A stretch of 64,000 bases of DNA from Thermoflavimicrobium daqui (GTDB lineage Bacteria > Bacillota > Bacilli > Thermoactinomycetales > Thermoactinomycetaceae), in the NCBI RefSeq assembly GCF_003313465.1, contig NZ_KZ845670.1, positions 62,001 to 126,000 of the forward strand, given 5' to 3'. The position numbers and the translations under genes are program-made. The notes below the pieces were generated by a model, which worked only from the letters and a program-made list of their open reading frames with translations, did no database searches and was not told the DNA's origin. Shown here piece after piece: positions 34,796 through 44,577 of this stretch (positions within the stretch are counted from its first letter, which is position 1; every line of letters starts with the position of its first letter).

Positions 34796-36214
34796 TTAGA
34801 ACTGAATTTGTCTTGGTGGGTGAATATTTGTTTGACGTCTGACATATTGACCATAGCCGACTTGCCCTACTAAACCACCACGATCTTCATCATAAACAAC
34901 CGTACCCCGAACGATCGTCATAATCGGTTTGCCTTTTAGTTTCATACCATGGAACGGAGTATATTTGGCCATCGTATGAACTTTGTCTTTATCGATGGTA
35001 TATTCTCTTTCGAGATCAATGACCGTAAAGTCAGCATCCGCACCCATTCCCATATGACCTTTTTGCGGATACAACCCGTGAAGAATAGCTCCATTGGTAC
35101 TTGTTACTTCTACAAAGCGCTGTAAAGTAAGGCGGCCTTTGTTAAGTCCTTCGCTTACCAATACGGGAACCATCGTTTCTACACCTGGGAACCCTGGGAA
35201 ACTATCCCAAATATTTAATCCTTCACCCACTTTTTCTATTGGAATCTCATAGGGGGCATGATCTGTTGCCACAAAGTCAATCGTTCCATCAGCGAGGGCT
35301 TTCCAGTGGGCTTCATTATCCGCTGTTTCACGTAGTGGAGGAGCCACTTTAGCAAAAGTACCAAACTCGGTTAAAGCATCTTTATAGTTTAGGACTAAGT
35401 AGTGTGGACAAGTTTCTGCAGTGATCGGTACTCCACGTAATTTTGCTTGGCGGACCAGTTCAACACCTTCTTTGGTACTCATATGCACAATGTGAGCGCG
35501 AGCACCTGTCGCTTCAGCAAAGCTAATTACCAGCTCAATCGCCACTTTTTCAGCAAGATTGTTTCGAGCTTCAGACCAAGCTGGAGCATCCATACGTCCT
35601 TCTTTACGAAGCTTTTTTACTCGAAAGTCACAGATATCGAAGTTTTCGGCATGAATACCAACGGGTAAACCTGTTTCAGCCACTTTAGCGAAGATTTCCA
35701 ACATTTCCGCATCCGTTACCTTTGGGAATGTTGGCACAGATGGAGTCATATAAACTTTAAAGCAAGTAATCCCTTCTTCAACTTGCCCCCAAACATTATC
35801 CAATTTATCTTCGCGTACATCTTCTCCAGTCATTCCACCCCAAGAACCAAAATCAATGTACGAATTATTTTTGACTTTATCCCACTTCGCATGGAATTCA
35901 TCTTTACTTCTGACTGAAGGTTTACTACAGCAAGGCATATCTACAATCGTTGTCAGACCTCCAGCTGCAGCAGAAGCACTTCCAGTTTCAAAAGTTTCGC
36001 GGTGTGTAAATCCCGGGTCCATGAAATGAGTATGGGGATCAATACAACCAGGAACCACTAATTTTCCTTCTAAGTCGATCACTTGTTGTGCTTCAATCCC
36101 ATCTACATGATTCACAAATCCAGCAATCTTATTTTCATTGACTAGAATGTTGGTAATGACAGTATCATTTCCTTGACCTTGAGGAATTCTTGCATTTTTT
36201 AAGATTAATTGCAT
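34796..36214 (-). CDS. Cyclic-ureide amidohydrolase (allantoinase/dihydroorotase/hydantoinase type)
   Basis: A 472-aa amidohydrolase with a complete binuclear metal site: HxH in DPHTHFMDPG, carboxylated Lys in ITCFKVYMT, His in GIHAEN, His in ARAHIVHMST and Asp in VATDHAPY. The FMDPGFTHRETFETGSASAAAGGLTTIVDMPC run is closer to allantoinase and dihydroorotase than to hydantoinase. It opens a cyclic amide or ureide ring. It is the first gene of the operon, with RBS AGGAGG. The exact substrate is open. Confidence 0.87.
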   Translation of the reverse strand: MQLILKNARIPQGQGNDTVITNILVNENKIAGFVNHVDGIEAQQVIDLEGKLVVPGCIDPHTHFMDPGFTHRETFETGSASAAAGGLTTIVDMPCCSKPSVRSKDEFHAKWDKVKNNSYIDFGSWGGMTGEDVREDKLDNVWGQVEEGITCFKVYMTPSVPTFPKVTDAEMLEIFAKVAETGLPVGIHAENFDICDFRVKKLRKEGRMDAPAWSEARNNLAEKVAIELVISFAEATGARAHIVHMSTKEGVELVRQAKLRGVPITAETCPHYLVLNYKDALTEFGTFAKVAPPLRETADNEAHWKALADGTIDFVATDHAPYEIPIEKVGEGLNIWDSFPGFPGVETMVPVLVSEGLNKGRLTLQRFVEVTSTNGAILHGLYPQKGHMGMGADADFTVIDLEREYTIDKDKVHTMAKYTPFHGMKLKGKPIMTIVRGTVVYDEDRGGLVGQVGYGQYVRRQTNIHPPRQIQF

Positions 36215-36249
36215 AAAATTACGCCTCCTATATGGATGATTATTTTGAG

Positions 36250-36391
36250 TTGTTGCATGAACCAGTTGCTTATCGCTTCCTTACTCACTCCCTCCCAGTT
36301 ACGTCTTAGAGTTCTACTCTTGACGCTATTAGGGCGGTGATCCTACAAAAAACGATTCACTCAGGTTCTTGATAATTAGATCATGCAACAA
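36250..36391. repeat. 142-bp element with 11-bp terminal inverted repeats (family 1)
   Basis: TTGTTGCATGA at the left end is matched by TCATGCAACAA at the right end. Similar but decayed copies are at 23627-23757 and 16547-16616. No target duplication is visible. A MITE-like element is the simplest reading. Its right-hand neighbour is A/T-rich DNA and its left end is about 35 bp from the first microcompartment gene. Confidence 0.45.
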
Positions 36392-36591
36392 ATTCTATTT
36401 TTTATATGAGTCTAACAACGAGGTTGCTAGAACGGATAAACCTTCTACTAGTTTATTCCCTATTTTTTACATAATTAGTTTAATATGGAATAAATTCGTT
36501 TTACTTTTTAAACGATCTCATTATCCTTGCTTGAAAGCATCACCTCCCAACAGTCATGCCCAGAACTATCTAAATAGGGATCCACAAAAAA

Positions 36592-36638
36592 ACGCCGTAG
36601 AAATAGAGAGCTCTCTCTATTTCTACGGCGTGAAACAC
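36592..36638 (-). terminator. Very strong terminator after the MpsC-like gene
   Basis: A perfect 17-19 bp stem (ACGCCGTAGAAATAGAGAG and complement) followed by T7 on the minus strand, about 110 bp past the stop. Confidence 0.85.
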
Positions 36639-36743
36639 TCCGTTTAACAGAGTATTAACGTCCGTTTATCCTCTTATTTTCTGGTAGACAAAACGACCTT
36701 TGCGTAATGTCTCCAAGAAATATATATTATCGATTTCATTTTA

Positions 36744-37115
36744 TTAATCTTGTATGGTTAAAGGTTTTTTCAGATAAATTGCAATAAAAGCGTTTTCAGT
36801 TATAGGGTCATAATCTTTGAGAATGGTAACTACTTCGATTTGTAACTCTTTCTCAATGTAGTCTTTGAGTCTCACCTTATACTCTCTAATCAAAGCAGCA
36901 TCTACCGTTAAGGTTAGATCCAGATACTTTCCAGTAAGAGCGGATAAAGCAGGGACTCGTTTATGTTGCCCAAAGATAATGATTTTGTCATCATATATTT
37001 CGATGCGTTGTTTTTTAACCCCTAAGCCATACATCTCCTGACTAATTTCATTACAAAATTGCGCTAATTTTCTTTTGAATGTGTTATTAGGAGAAAGGTA
37101 CTTAGGGTTTTTCAT
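36744..37115 (-). CDS. MpsC/DUF2294-family protein
   Basis: A 122-aa DUF2294 domain (FKRKLAQFCNEISQEMYGLGVKKQRIEIYDDKIIIFGQHKRVPAL). In Staphylococcus the family's MpsC belongs to a sodium-translocating membrane-potential system, but isolated copies are common and uncharacterised. The ATG at 37115 is 8 nt after AAGGAGG; two upstream ATGs overlap or precede the ribosome site. It is monocistronic. Confidence 0.72.
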   Translation of the reverse strand: MKNPKYLSPNNTFKRKLAQFCNEISQEMYGLGVKKQRIEIYDDKIIIFGQHKRVPALSALTGKYLDLTLTVDAALIREYKVRLKDYIEKELQIEVVTILKDYDPITENAFIAIYLKKPLTIQD

Positions 37116-37151
37116 GCACATGTCCTCCTTAAGGATTAATGAGCGATGCAA

Positions 37152-37861
37152 TATAAATTTAACTTTGTATTTCTTATCTTAAGACAAAAAAAAGAACCCG
37201 TCAATAGTTAGTATATCATTTTTATGAATCTTCCCTGTTGACATGGTTTATTTTCCTTTTTGTAAACTTCAATAATATACAATATCGTGATAAATCTAAA
37301 TAAAAGGTTTGGGATGTTAGATTCATAGAGTAAGCTATCATGATTGTCGATTGGCCTCAAAAAAGAAAAGAGATTTGTAAGACTTACCTTCTTTAAGACT
37401 ATTTTATTCTATTCCTATAAAAAAGATCTACTTATAAGATCAATGGATTTTGCGTTTTCTTTTCATGATCGAGAGAATGAGCATCACAATTTCATCGATA
37501 ATAAAATAGAGGAAAGCTATTTTTATAAAATAAGTGATAAAATTTAGACTCCCTTTATCTAAACTTCCGTTCTGGATAGCATGATGAAGCTCCCCCCTTT
37601 CATCGAATAACCCCTACTTATCATATATGCTTTGCTTGCTATATAGGATATCCAATTCATACTATTACCACATTCCAAGTAGCCACTATGATTTATATTA
37701 TATGTCCTTCTAATATTTTTATATTGTATTGATAAGTAGAATATTTACCTATAATTATATATTATTTTTTATTATACCTAATATTTTGACCTATTGATTC
37801 ATTATAAAAATTATAATACATTTATTTATATAGTGTTATTAAAAACTAAAAGGAGACAGCT
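37152..37861. other. A/T-rich intergenic region
   Basis: About 700 bp, very A/T-rich (especially 37620-37850), between divergent genes. It has short open frames but none with a ribosome site or believable composition. TATAAT at 37812 may be part of the promoter of the secreted amidase, though no well-spaced -35 box is clear. Nothing else is recognised. Confidence 0.45.
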
Positions 37862-39952
37862 ATGAAACTACTTCAATGGAAAAAGACTTTGATTGCAACA
37901 GGTGTCGTTCTAAGCACTATAATCTTACCGATCTTTCCAGAGTCTTGGGCAAAACCGAAAGTGGTAAAGGTGCTTCACGATGAGATCCACCATGAGAAAA
38001 AAGTAGATTTTTCTGGGAAAAACAAAAACATCACATTAAAAGATGCAAAAAACAAAGCACAATTAACGATGAACACAGATGGAGAAGAGGCTGTTTATAC
38101 CTCTCCCACCATTAAAACGAAAATCGAATTTACTGATTTAGGAGTTCATTGGCTAGAAAATAATAAGCTACCTGTTGATGCTGTGAAGTTTGAAATACGA
38201 ACCTCAAAGGATAATCGATCTTGGTCAAAATGGAGCTGGCTCCGTGTTGAGGACCAAGAAGGACCTGATCATAAGAAAAATAAAGAGACTTTTACTCAAT
38301 TACTCTTAGGGCAACGTGGTAAATACCTACAATATCGTATCACTTTAAATACGAAAAATGGGAAGAAGCCGGAATTACAAGATTTAAAGATTACCTTAAT
38401 GAACTCCGAAGATGGAGCAAAAATAACACCGACTAGCAGTAAAGAGAAAGATAAGAAAATTTCTTTAGCATCCTTATTTGCAAAGAAAGTAGATGCTGCT
38501 ATTAATAAACCACCTGTCATAAGTCGTGCCGACTGGGGGGCTGACGAGTCTATCCGCTTTGATCAAACGGGAAAAGAATTATGGCCCCGAGATTATCTAG
38601 CTCCAACACATATGGTCGTACATCATACTGCAACAGAAAATAATGAACCTGATCCAGCAGCGAGAATGCGTTCGATTTATTACTTCCATACAGTCACTCG
38701 TGGTTGGGGTGATATCGGCTATAATGCTATCATCGGCAGTGATGGGAAGATCTATGAAGGCCGTCATGGAAAAGATGGAGAAGTTTTAAGCAATGGTGTT
38801 GTTGGTGGACATGCTTATTCATTTAACTATGGAACATTTGGTGTCTCGATGATGGGAGATTATGATCAAGTGGTGCTACCTGATCATATGCGCAAATCAT
38901 TGGTTCAGATTCTTACCTATGTAGCTGATCTCAACAAGATTGATCCAACAATCAAAAAAGATTATGTCCGAAATTACAGTTATAATGATCCCAATGTACC
39001 TAAAGTAGATGCTGGCATTCCTACACTAACTGGTCATGGATTACTACCACGTGCTTCAACAAACTGTCCAGGCGCTTATATTAAGAACGAACTACCTAAT
39101 TTACGTACTAGCGTCTCTAATAACCTAAATCAACCACAAGTACCCACCGAACCAATCATTATCGATAATGATGCTTCGACGAATACAAGAACAGGAAGTT
39201 GGACACTCTCCACATTATTATCCCAAAAATATAATGAAAATTATTATTATAGTGGAAGTGGAATAGGTAGTGATGTATTTACTTGGAACTTTAATCTTCC
39301 ATTAACTGGAGTCTATCGTGTATCCATTTGGTATCCGGGCAGTGTAAGTAATGCAACCAATGCACAATATACAATTCATACGAAAAATGGGGCTATTACC
39401 CAAACGATTAACCAAACCACTAATGGTGGAAAATGGGTCGATGTAGGGCTTTATGAATTGAATAGCGGTGCAAATAAGATTTCTTTATCTGATCTAGCTG
39501 ATAATACACGAGTTGTGGCAGATGCAGTGAAATTAGAATATATTCCGTCTGCTATTGTAGACGATTCGGACACAAATCATGTCATTGCATCCCCTGCTTT
39601 AACCGATTGGCGTTCATCATCCAGTATGTCTGGTGGGTATAAAGGAAGTTATCGGGTTCATAACAAAGATACTTCTGCTTCTTTTACTTGGAAACTAAAT
39701 GTACCTGAATCCGGAAACTATCGTGTCTATGTCTGGTATACATCTGCTAATGACCGAGCAACTAATGCTCCTTATACTATCCGCTATGGTGATGGACAAA
39801 GTGTTATCAAACCTGTAAACCAAAAAACAGATGGCAAAAAATGGGTTGATCTAGGGGTCTATTCCTTTGTTCAAGGTGCAACTTCCATCACTTTATCTGC
39901 AAATGCAGATGGCTATGTGATCGCGGATGCAGTGAAGTTAGTTAAAGAGTAA
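37862..39952 (+). CDS. Secreted PGRP/amidase_2 protein with two golvesin-like C-terminal domains
   Basis: A 696-aa secreted protein. A signal peptide (about 1-30) is followed by an N-terminal beta-rich region to about residue 190. A peptidoglycan-recognition amidase domain (about 215-420) has zinc ligands in MVVHHTATEN and TGHGLLPRASTNCPG. Two tandem golvesin-like domains follow (about 432-560 and 565-696), each with YRVxxWYxxSxxxATNAxYTI and GGKWVDVGLYELNSG-type motifs. It probably cleaves the MurNAc-L-Ala bond in cell walls outside the cell. The RBS is AAAGGAGA. Confidence 0.87.
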   Translation: MKLLQWKKTLIATGVVLSTIILPIFPESWAKPKVVKVLHDEIHHEKKVDFSGKNKNITLKDAKNKAQLTMNTDGEEAVYTSPTIKTKIEFTDLGVHWLENNKLPVDAVKFEIRTSKDNRSWSKWSWLRVEDQEGPDHKKNKETFTQLLLGQRGKYLQYRITLNTKNGKKPELQDLKITLMNSEDGAKITPTSSKEKDKKISLASLFAKKVDAAINKPPVISRADWGADESIRFDQTGKELWPRDYLAPTHMVVHHTATENNEPDPAARMRSIYYFHTVTRGWGDIGYNAIIGSDGKIYEGRHGKDGEVLSNGVVGGHAYSFNYGTFGVSMMGDYDQVVLPDHMRKSLVQILTYVADLNKIDPTIKKDYVRNYSYNDPNVPKVDAGIPTLTGHGLLPRASTNCPGAYIKNELPNLRTSVSNNLNQPQVPTEPIIIDNDASTNTRTGSWTLSTLLSQKYNENYYYSGSGIGSDVFTWNFNLPLTGVYRVSIWYPGSVSNATNAQYTIHTKNGAITQTINQTTNGGKWVDVGLYELNSGANKISLSDLADNTRVVADAVKLEYIPSAIVDDSDTNHVIASPALTDWRSSSSMSGGYKGSYRVHNKDTSASFTWKLNVPESGNYRVYVWYTSANDRATNAPYTIRYGDGQSVIKPVNQKTDGKKWVDLGVYSFVQGATSITLSANADGYVIADAVKLVKE

Positions 39953-39968
39953 TAAGACATTTTTACAT

Positions 39969-40003
39969 AAAAAAGGGCTCAATGAAACCTGAGCTCTTTT
40001 TTC
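39969..40003 (+). terminator. Terminator after the amidase gene
   Basis: AAAAAAGGGCTCA/TGAGCTCTTTTTT stem with an 8-nt loop and T tail. Confidence 0.85.
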
Positions 40004-40034
40004 AAAATAGACTTCCATTTTATTACTCAATATA

Positions 40035-40063
40035 TTGACATATTTGTTTTTGACAATTATGAT
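40035..40063 (+). promoter_or_regulatory. SigA-type promoter of the glycine operon
   Basis: TTGACA, 17-bp spacer, TATGAT. Transcription should start near 40070, about 27 nt before the riboswitch. Confidence 0.85.
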
Positions 40064-40096
40064 GACTATAAAAGCCAATTAAATAAGCGGATGACT

Positions 40097-40285
40097 GTTG
40101 TGGGAGAGATCGGACAATCCCGTTCGACACCGAAGGAGCAATGTCCCTAAAAACCTTGGGGCGCAATCTCTCAGGTAAAGAGACCACAATACGACGCACC
40201 TCTGGAAAGAGCCGGCTGGCCACCGATGGGGAAAGCTTCATATCCTTGAAGTAAAACTCTCAGGTAAAAAGACAGAGGAAGGGTA
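40097..40285 (+). promoter_or_regulatory. Tandem glycine riboswitch
   Basis: Two glycine aptamers in series. Aptamer 1 is closed by GTTGTGG (40097-40103) with CCACAAT (40184-40190); aptamer 2 by CCTCTG (40199-40204) with CAGAGG (40273-40278). Both carry the typical CTCTCAGGTAAA segment, and aptamer 1 the CCGAAGGAGCAA stretch. The 3' strand of the aptamer-2 P1 helix is also the 5' arm of the downstream terminator. Glycine binding should therefore block termination, making it an ON switch for glycine use. Confidence 0.95.
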
Positions 40286-40322
40286 GAATGGGTACAATTC
40301 TGCCTTTCCTCTGTCTTTTTGT
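40271..40322 (+). terminator. Riboswitch-controlled terminator
   Basis: GACAGAGGAAGGGTAGAAT pairs with ATTCTGCCTTTCCTCTGTC, followed by TTTTT. It overlaps aptamer 2 at 40271-40278 and lies 48 bp before glyA. Confidence 0.92.
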
Positions 40323-40367
40323 GTTGTCTTGGAAAGGTAGAAAAACAGCTGGCCTAGGAGGATTCTT

Positions 40368-41618
40368 ATGACTCTAAAAGACCGTGACATTGAAATTTAT
40401 GAAGCGATCCAACAAGAACAACATAGACAACTTTCTACCTTAGAACTCATCGCATCCGAAAATTTTGTAAGTGAAGACGTTTTAGAAGCAATGGGCTCAG
40501 AATTAACCAATAAGTATGCTGAAGGATATCCAAGCAAACGCTATTATGGTGGCTGTGAATTTGTCGATGTTGTCGAAAAATTAGCGATTGAACGAGTCAC
40601 TCAACTATTTAACGCGAAGTACGCTAATGTACAGCCTCATTCAGGAGCACAAGCCAATACTGCTGTGTTCTTCGCCCTCTTACAGCCGGGTGATACCATT
40701 ATGGGTATGAACCTATCCCACGGCGGACACCTTACACATGGTAGCCCAGTAAGTATGTCTGGTAAATGGTTTCATGTCGTTCAATATGGTGTACATGAAG
40801 AATCACACATGATCGATTATGATGAAGTTGCCTCTATTGCTAAACGTGAACGACCCAAATTAATCATTGCTGGTGCAAGCGCTTACCCACGCTATATTGA
40901 CTTCGCTAAATTCAGAGAGATTGCCGATTCCATTGGAGCATATTTGATGGTAGACATGGCTCATATCGCTGGGCTTGTTGCTACCCATCTCCATCCTTCC
41001 CCGATTCCACATGCCCATGTCGTTACAAGCACGACACATAAAACATTACGAGGGCCACGCGGTGGAATTATCTTAACTAATGATGAAGAAATTAGCAAAA
41101 AAGTAAATAAAGCGATTTTTCCTGGTATTCAAGGTGGGCCTTTAATGCATGTCATCGCTGCGAAAGCGGTTGCTTTTAAAGAAGCCTTACAACCTGATTT
41201 CAAAAAATATGCCATTCAAGTGGTACGTAATGCTACCCAACTAGCTAACACTTTGAAAAAAGAAGGAGCTGCTCTTGTATCTGGCGGAACGGATAATCAC
41301 TTAATCCTAGTTGATGTTCGTCCATGGGGATTGACTGGTAAAGTAGCTGAAAAGATCCTCGAAGACGCTGGTATCACTGTTAATAAAAATACCATCCCCT
41401 ATGATCCTACAAGTCCATTTGTAACCAGTGGTGTTCGAATCGGAACAGCAGCAGTCACTACACGTGGAATGAAAGAGAACGAAATGAAAGTAATTGGAGA
41501 GTTGATTGCCAAAGTACTAATGAGCCAAGGAAATCCAGAAGTGATAAAAGAAGTTCGTCAGAACATAAGACAGCTATGTGAGTCTTTTCCTCTCCATCAA
41601 AAAGTGGCGATAAGCTAA
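40368..41618 (+). CDS. glyA: Serine hydroxymethyltransferase
   Basis: A 416-aa PLP enzyme with the full GlyA set: [34 protein letters not shown] and the PLP Lys in [16 protein letters not shown]. It interconverts glycine plus methylene-THF and serine. Being first under a glycine ON switch and followed by serine dehydratase genes, it probably runs toward serine here. If another glyA exists elsewhere, this would be the catabolic copy. Confidence 0.95.
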   Translation: MTLKDRDIEIYEAIQQEQHRQLSTLELIASENFVSEDVLEAMGSELTNKYAEGYPSKRYYGGCEFVDVVEKLAIERVTQLFNAKYANVQPHSGAQANTAVFFALLQPGDTIMGMNLSHGGHLTHGSPVSMSGKWFHVVQYGVHEESHMIDYDEVASIAKRERPKLIIAGASAYPRYIDFAKFREIADSIGAYLMVDMAHIAGLVATHLHPSPIPHAHVVTSTTHKTLRGPRGGIILTNDEEISKKVNKAIFPGIQGGPLMHVIAAKAVAFKEALQPDFKKYAIQVVRNATQLANTLKKEGAALVSGGTDNHLILVDVRPWGLTGKVAEKILEDAGITVNKNTIPYDPTSPFVTSGVRIGTAAVTTRGMKENEMKVIGELIAKVLMSQGNPEVIKEVRQNIRQLCESFPLHQKVAIS

Positions 41619-41630
41619 AGGAGGAAGATC

Positions 41631-42146
41631 ATGGAATTCAAAAGCTGTTTTGATATTATCGGTCCCATCATGGTGGGGCCTTCCAGCTCCCATACCGCTG
41701 GGGTTGTATCCATAGGAAAATTTGTGTATGACCTGATCGGGGATGTCCCTGACCGAGCCGAGATTACCTTTTATGATTCATTTGCCGAAACATACCAAGG
41801 TCATGGTACAGATAAGGCGATCGTAGGTGGACTTTTAGGAATGGAAACCGATGATATTCGCATTCGTCACTCCCTGAACCATGCCAAACATAATCAGGTT
41901 GAAATCATCTTTCATTTAAAAGGAACATGCACTTATTATGATCATCCCAATACGGTGGTGATTCAAGCAGAAAAAAACGGTGAAACCATCACCGTGGGTG
42001 GTGTTTCTCTTGGCGGTGGGCTCTCTAAAATCTTTCTCATTGATGACAAGAAAGTAGACATTCTACTAAACACTCCTTATGATCTTGAGAAGTTAAGAAG
42101 TTATCGTCGAACCTCATCGACTTATATTCCGCTTGTCGGGAGTTGA
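41631..42146 (+). CDS. sdaAB: L-serine ammonia-lyase beta subunit, without the ACT domain
   Basis: A 171-aa serine dehydratase beta chain (SCFDIIGPIMVGPSSSHTAGVVSIGK, AETYQGHGTDKAIVGGLLGM, VGGVSLGGGLSKI). With the alpha subunit it converts serine to pyruvate and ammonia. Bacillus SdaAB is about 220 aa with a C-terminal ACT domain. Here the frame ends after RTSSTYIPLVGS, and the alpha gene starts 4 bp later, so the ACT domain is missing rather than frameshifted. Confidence 0.9.
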   Translation: MEFKSCFDIIGPIMVGPSSSHTAGVVSIGKFVYDLIGDVPDRAEITFYDSFAETYQGHGTDKAIVGGLLGMETDDIRIRHSLNHAKHNQVEIIFHLKGTCTYYDHPNTVVIQAEKNGETITVGGVSLGGGLSKIFLIDDKKVDILLNTPYDLEKLRSYRRTSSTYIPLVGS

Positions 42147-42150
42147 AATT

Positions 42151-43050
42151 ATGAATATCCAATCAATCGAAGAGCTCATCAAACACTGTGAACAAAGGAA
42201 TAAAAGTATCGCTGAAGTGATGTTGGACTTTGAAAGTGAGAAATCGGGTCGATCGAATGAGCAAATTATAGAAATGATGGCCGAACGTCTCATAAAAATG
42301 AAAGAGGCAATTGACACGGGTCTTTCTGATCGTTCAACTGCTCCAAGTGGAATTTCAGGCGGAGATGCCATCTTGATGACCGAATATCAAGAAAAAGGGC
42401 AAGCACTCTCTGGTTCTATCGTCTCTGATGCGATGCGCTTTGCTTTTGCCACATCAGAAAATAATGCGAGAATGGGTGTCATTGTGGCAACTCCAACGGC
42501 TGGATCGGCTGGAATCCTTCCCGGATGTCTTTTTTCTTTACATCATAACCTAGGATATTCTTATGAGAAACTAGTGTTGGGCTTGATGACAGCAAGTGCA
42601 ATTGGCTATGTTATAGCTAACCGTGCATTTATCTCTGGTGCTGCTGGAGGTTGCCAAGCTGAAGTCGGATCTGCGACGGCCATGGCAGCTGCGGCGATTG
42701 TAGAATTAAAAGGTGGAACACCGATGCAAGCGACTCAAGCAACCGCCATTGCTCTTAAATCTCTACTTGGACTTGTCTGTGATCCCGTCGCTGGCTTGGT
42801 CGAAGTGCCTTGTATCAAACGCAATGTGATTGGTACTTCCATTGCCTTCGCAGCTGCCGATCTCGGCTTAGCAGGGATAAAGAGCCAGATTCCGTGTGAT
42901 GAAGTCATTGGTGCTATGTATGACATTGGCAGAAACATGCCAAGAACATTACGCGAGACAGCTTTGGGCGGTCTAGCTATGACTCCTACAGGTAAAAAAG
43001 TAAAGAAACGTATTTTTCAAGACAAAAATCAAATGGGGTATGAAAAATGA
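42151..43050 (+). CDS. sdaAA: L-serine ammonia-lyase alpha subunit (iron-sulfur)
   Basis: A 299-aa alpha chain with the cysteines that bind the catalytic [4Fe-4S] cluster: [23 protein letters not shown] and [19 protein letters not shown]. The ATG at 42151 follows GGGAG; a TTG 18 bp upstream would overlap the beta gene and seems unlikely. The stop overlaps gcvT by 4 bp, tying serine deamination to glycine cleavage in one transcript. Confidence 0.93.
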   Translation: MNIQSIEELIKHCEQRNKSIAEVMLDFESEKSGRSNEQIIEMMAERLIKMKEAIDTGLSDRSTAPSGISGGDAILMTEYQEKGQALSGSIVSDAMRFAFATSENNARMGVIVATPTAGSAGILPGCLFSLHHNLGYSYEKLVLGLMTASAIGYVIANRAFISGAAGGCQAEVGSATAMAAAAIVELKGGTPMQATQATAIALKSLLGLVCDPVAGLVEVPCIKRNVIGTSIAFAAADLGLAGIKSQIPCDEVIGAMYDIGRNMPRTLRETALGGLAMTPTGKKVKKRIFQDKNQMGYEK

Positions 43051-44162
43051 GTACGACAAACCAAGAGTTAAAACGAACTCCCTTGTTCCCTGTATACCAA
43101 AAGTATGGTGCGAAAACCATTGATTTTGGTGGTTGGGAGCTTCCCGTTCAATTCACCAGCATTCTAGACGAGCACCAAGCGGTAAGAACCAAAGCTGGTT
43201 TGTTTGATGTCTCTCATATGGGTGAAGTGCTCTTAAAAGGTGAAGGAGCCATCGATTCCCTGCAATATCTGATGACCAATGATATTCGTCGTCTATCCAT
43301 TAACCAAGCGATGTATACGGCTATGTGTTACCCAGATGGTGGCACCATTGACGATTTGCTGATCTATAAACTAGCAGAGGACGAATACTTATTAGTTATC
43401 AATGCCTCCAATATCAATAAAGATGTAAAATGGATTGAAGAACATGTCAATAGCAAAACAACGGTGAAAAATATTTCATCCGAAGTGGCACTGTTAGCAT
43501 TGCAAGGTCCTCTAGCAGAAGCGGTCTTGCAAAAGCTTACCTCTGTCAACTTATCAGAAATCGGCTTCTTCCATTTCTTGCCTAAGGTAGATATATCCGG
43601 CATTGAAGTGCTTGTTTCACGAACAGGCTATACGGGTGAAGATGGTTTTGAGCTTTATCTGGATGCCAAAGACGCAGAGAGTTTATGGGATAAAATCTTA
43701 GAGGCAGGTAAAGAAGAGGGGGTTCTTCCTTGCGGATTAGGAGCTCGTGATACCCTCCGCTTTGAAGCAAAATTACCACTTTATGGTCAAGAATTAAGTG
43801 CTGATATTAGTCCACTTGAAGCTGGGATCGGCTTTGCTGTCAAAGTAAATAAAGAAAATGATTTTATTGGGAAAGAAGCACTCAAAGAACAAAAAGAAAA
43901 AGGGCTCTCAAGAAAGTTAGTAGGAATTGAAATGGTAGGACGTGGAATTCCACGTCATGGCTATGCTGTTTATGCGATCGATAAAGCGGAGCCAATTGGA
44001 TTTGTCACCTCTGGTACCCATTCTCCTACATTAAAGAAAAACTTAGGATTTGCCCTCATTCAAGCAGAATATGCCAGTGTTGGTACCCCAGTTGCCGTCG
44101 AGATTCGTAATAAACGAGTTGAAGCAGTTACCGTAAAAACACCATTCTATAAAAGAACATAA
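43047..44162 (+). CDS. gcvT: Glycine cleavage T protein (aminomethyltransferase)
   Basis: A 371-aa GcvT. Typical motifs are [49 protein letters not shown] and the C-terminal [21 protein letters not shown]. It moves the aminomethyl carbon from lipoyl-GcvH to THF, giving methylene-THF and ammonia. The start overlaps sdaAA by 4 bp. Confidence 0.96.
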   Translation: MSTTNQELKRTPLFPVYQKYGAKTIDFGGWELPVQFTSILDEHQAVRTKAGLFDVSHMGEVLLKGEGAIDSLQYLMTNDIRRLSINQAMYTAMCYPDGGTIDDLLIYKLAEDEYLLVINASNINKDVKWIEEHVNSKTTVKNISSEVALLALQGPLAEAVLQKLTSVNLSEIGFFHFLPKVDISGIEVLVSRTGYTGEDGFELYLDAKDAESLWDKILEAGKEEGVLPCGLGARDTLRFEAKLPLYGQELSADISPLEAGIGFAVKVNKENDFIGKEALKEQKEKGLSRKLVGIEMVGRGIPRHGYAVYAIDKAEPIGFVTSGTHSPTLKKNLGFALIQAEYASVGTPVAVEIRNKRVEAVTVKTPFYKRT

Positions 44163-44186
44163 CGATTTTTTGGGGAGGAATAAATC

Positions 44187-44576
44187 GTGAGTCAAGTCAA
44201 AGAAAATCTCATATACAGTAAAGAACATGAATGGGTACAAGTGTTAGATGATGATACAGTAAGAATTGGGATTAGTGATTTTGCCCAAGATCAACTCGGT
44301 GAAATTGTTTTCTTAGAGTTACCTGAAGTAGATTCTGAAGTTGAGGCACATACCAGTATCGGAAGTGTAGAGTCGGTCAAAGCCGTTTCCGACTTGTATT
44401 GTCCTGTTTCAGGTGTGGTGACCAAAGTCAATGAACTATTAGTAGACTCTCCAGAAGTGATTAATGATGATCCATTTGGTGAAGGCTGGATGTTTGAAGT
44501 AAAACTCTCCAACTTAGATGAACTAAAAGAACTCCTTAGTGCAGACCAATACAAAGAATTTATTGAGGGTGAATAA
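44187..44576 (+). CDS. gcvH: Glycine cleavage H protein
   Basis: A 129-aa lipoyl carrier. The lipoylated Lys is in [19 protein letters not shown]; the start [29 protein letters not shown] is characteristic. A GTG start at 44187 follows GGGGAGGAAT. It shuttles the aminomethyl group among P, T and L proteins. It ends 1 bp before gcvPA. Confidence 0.96.
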   Translation: MSQVKENLIYSKEHEWVQVLDDDTVRIGISDFAQDQLGEIVFLELPEVDSEVEAHTSIGSVESVKAVSDLYCPVSGVVTKVNELLVDSPEVINDDPFGEGWMFEVKLSNLDELKELLSADQYKEFIEGE

Positions 44577-44577
44577 T

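Larger units (their letters stand above)
36215..36743. other. Intergenic region upstream of the microcompartment operon
   Basis: 529 bp. It holds a 142-bp repeat with terminal inverted repeats (36250-36391) directly before the operon and then A/T-rich DNA without a believable gene. The terminator of the MpsC-like gene lies at 36592-36638. No sure promoter could be placed. Confidence 0.5.

Noticed and set aside
24452-36214. Assignment to the eut, pdu or glycyl-radical microcompartment types
   Set aside because: There are shell proteins but no ethanolamine ammonia-lyase, diol dehydratase, glycyl radical enzyme, aldehyde dehydrogenase or phosphotransacylase.
36369-36647. 92-codon open frame upstream of the microcompartment operon
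   Set aside because: It runs through the strong terminator of the MpsC-like gene and the end of a repeat, with no ribosome site.
37344-37547. 67-codon open frame in the A/T-rich gap before the secreted amidase
   Set aside because: Composition is low-complexity A/T, there is no convincing ribosome site, and no recognisable motif.
40023-40241. Minus-strand open frame opposite the glycine riboswitch
   Set aside because: It exists because the structured RNA is GC-rich and stop-poor; the plus strand is clearly a tandem glycine riboswitch.
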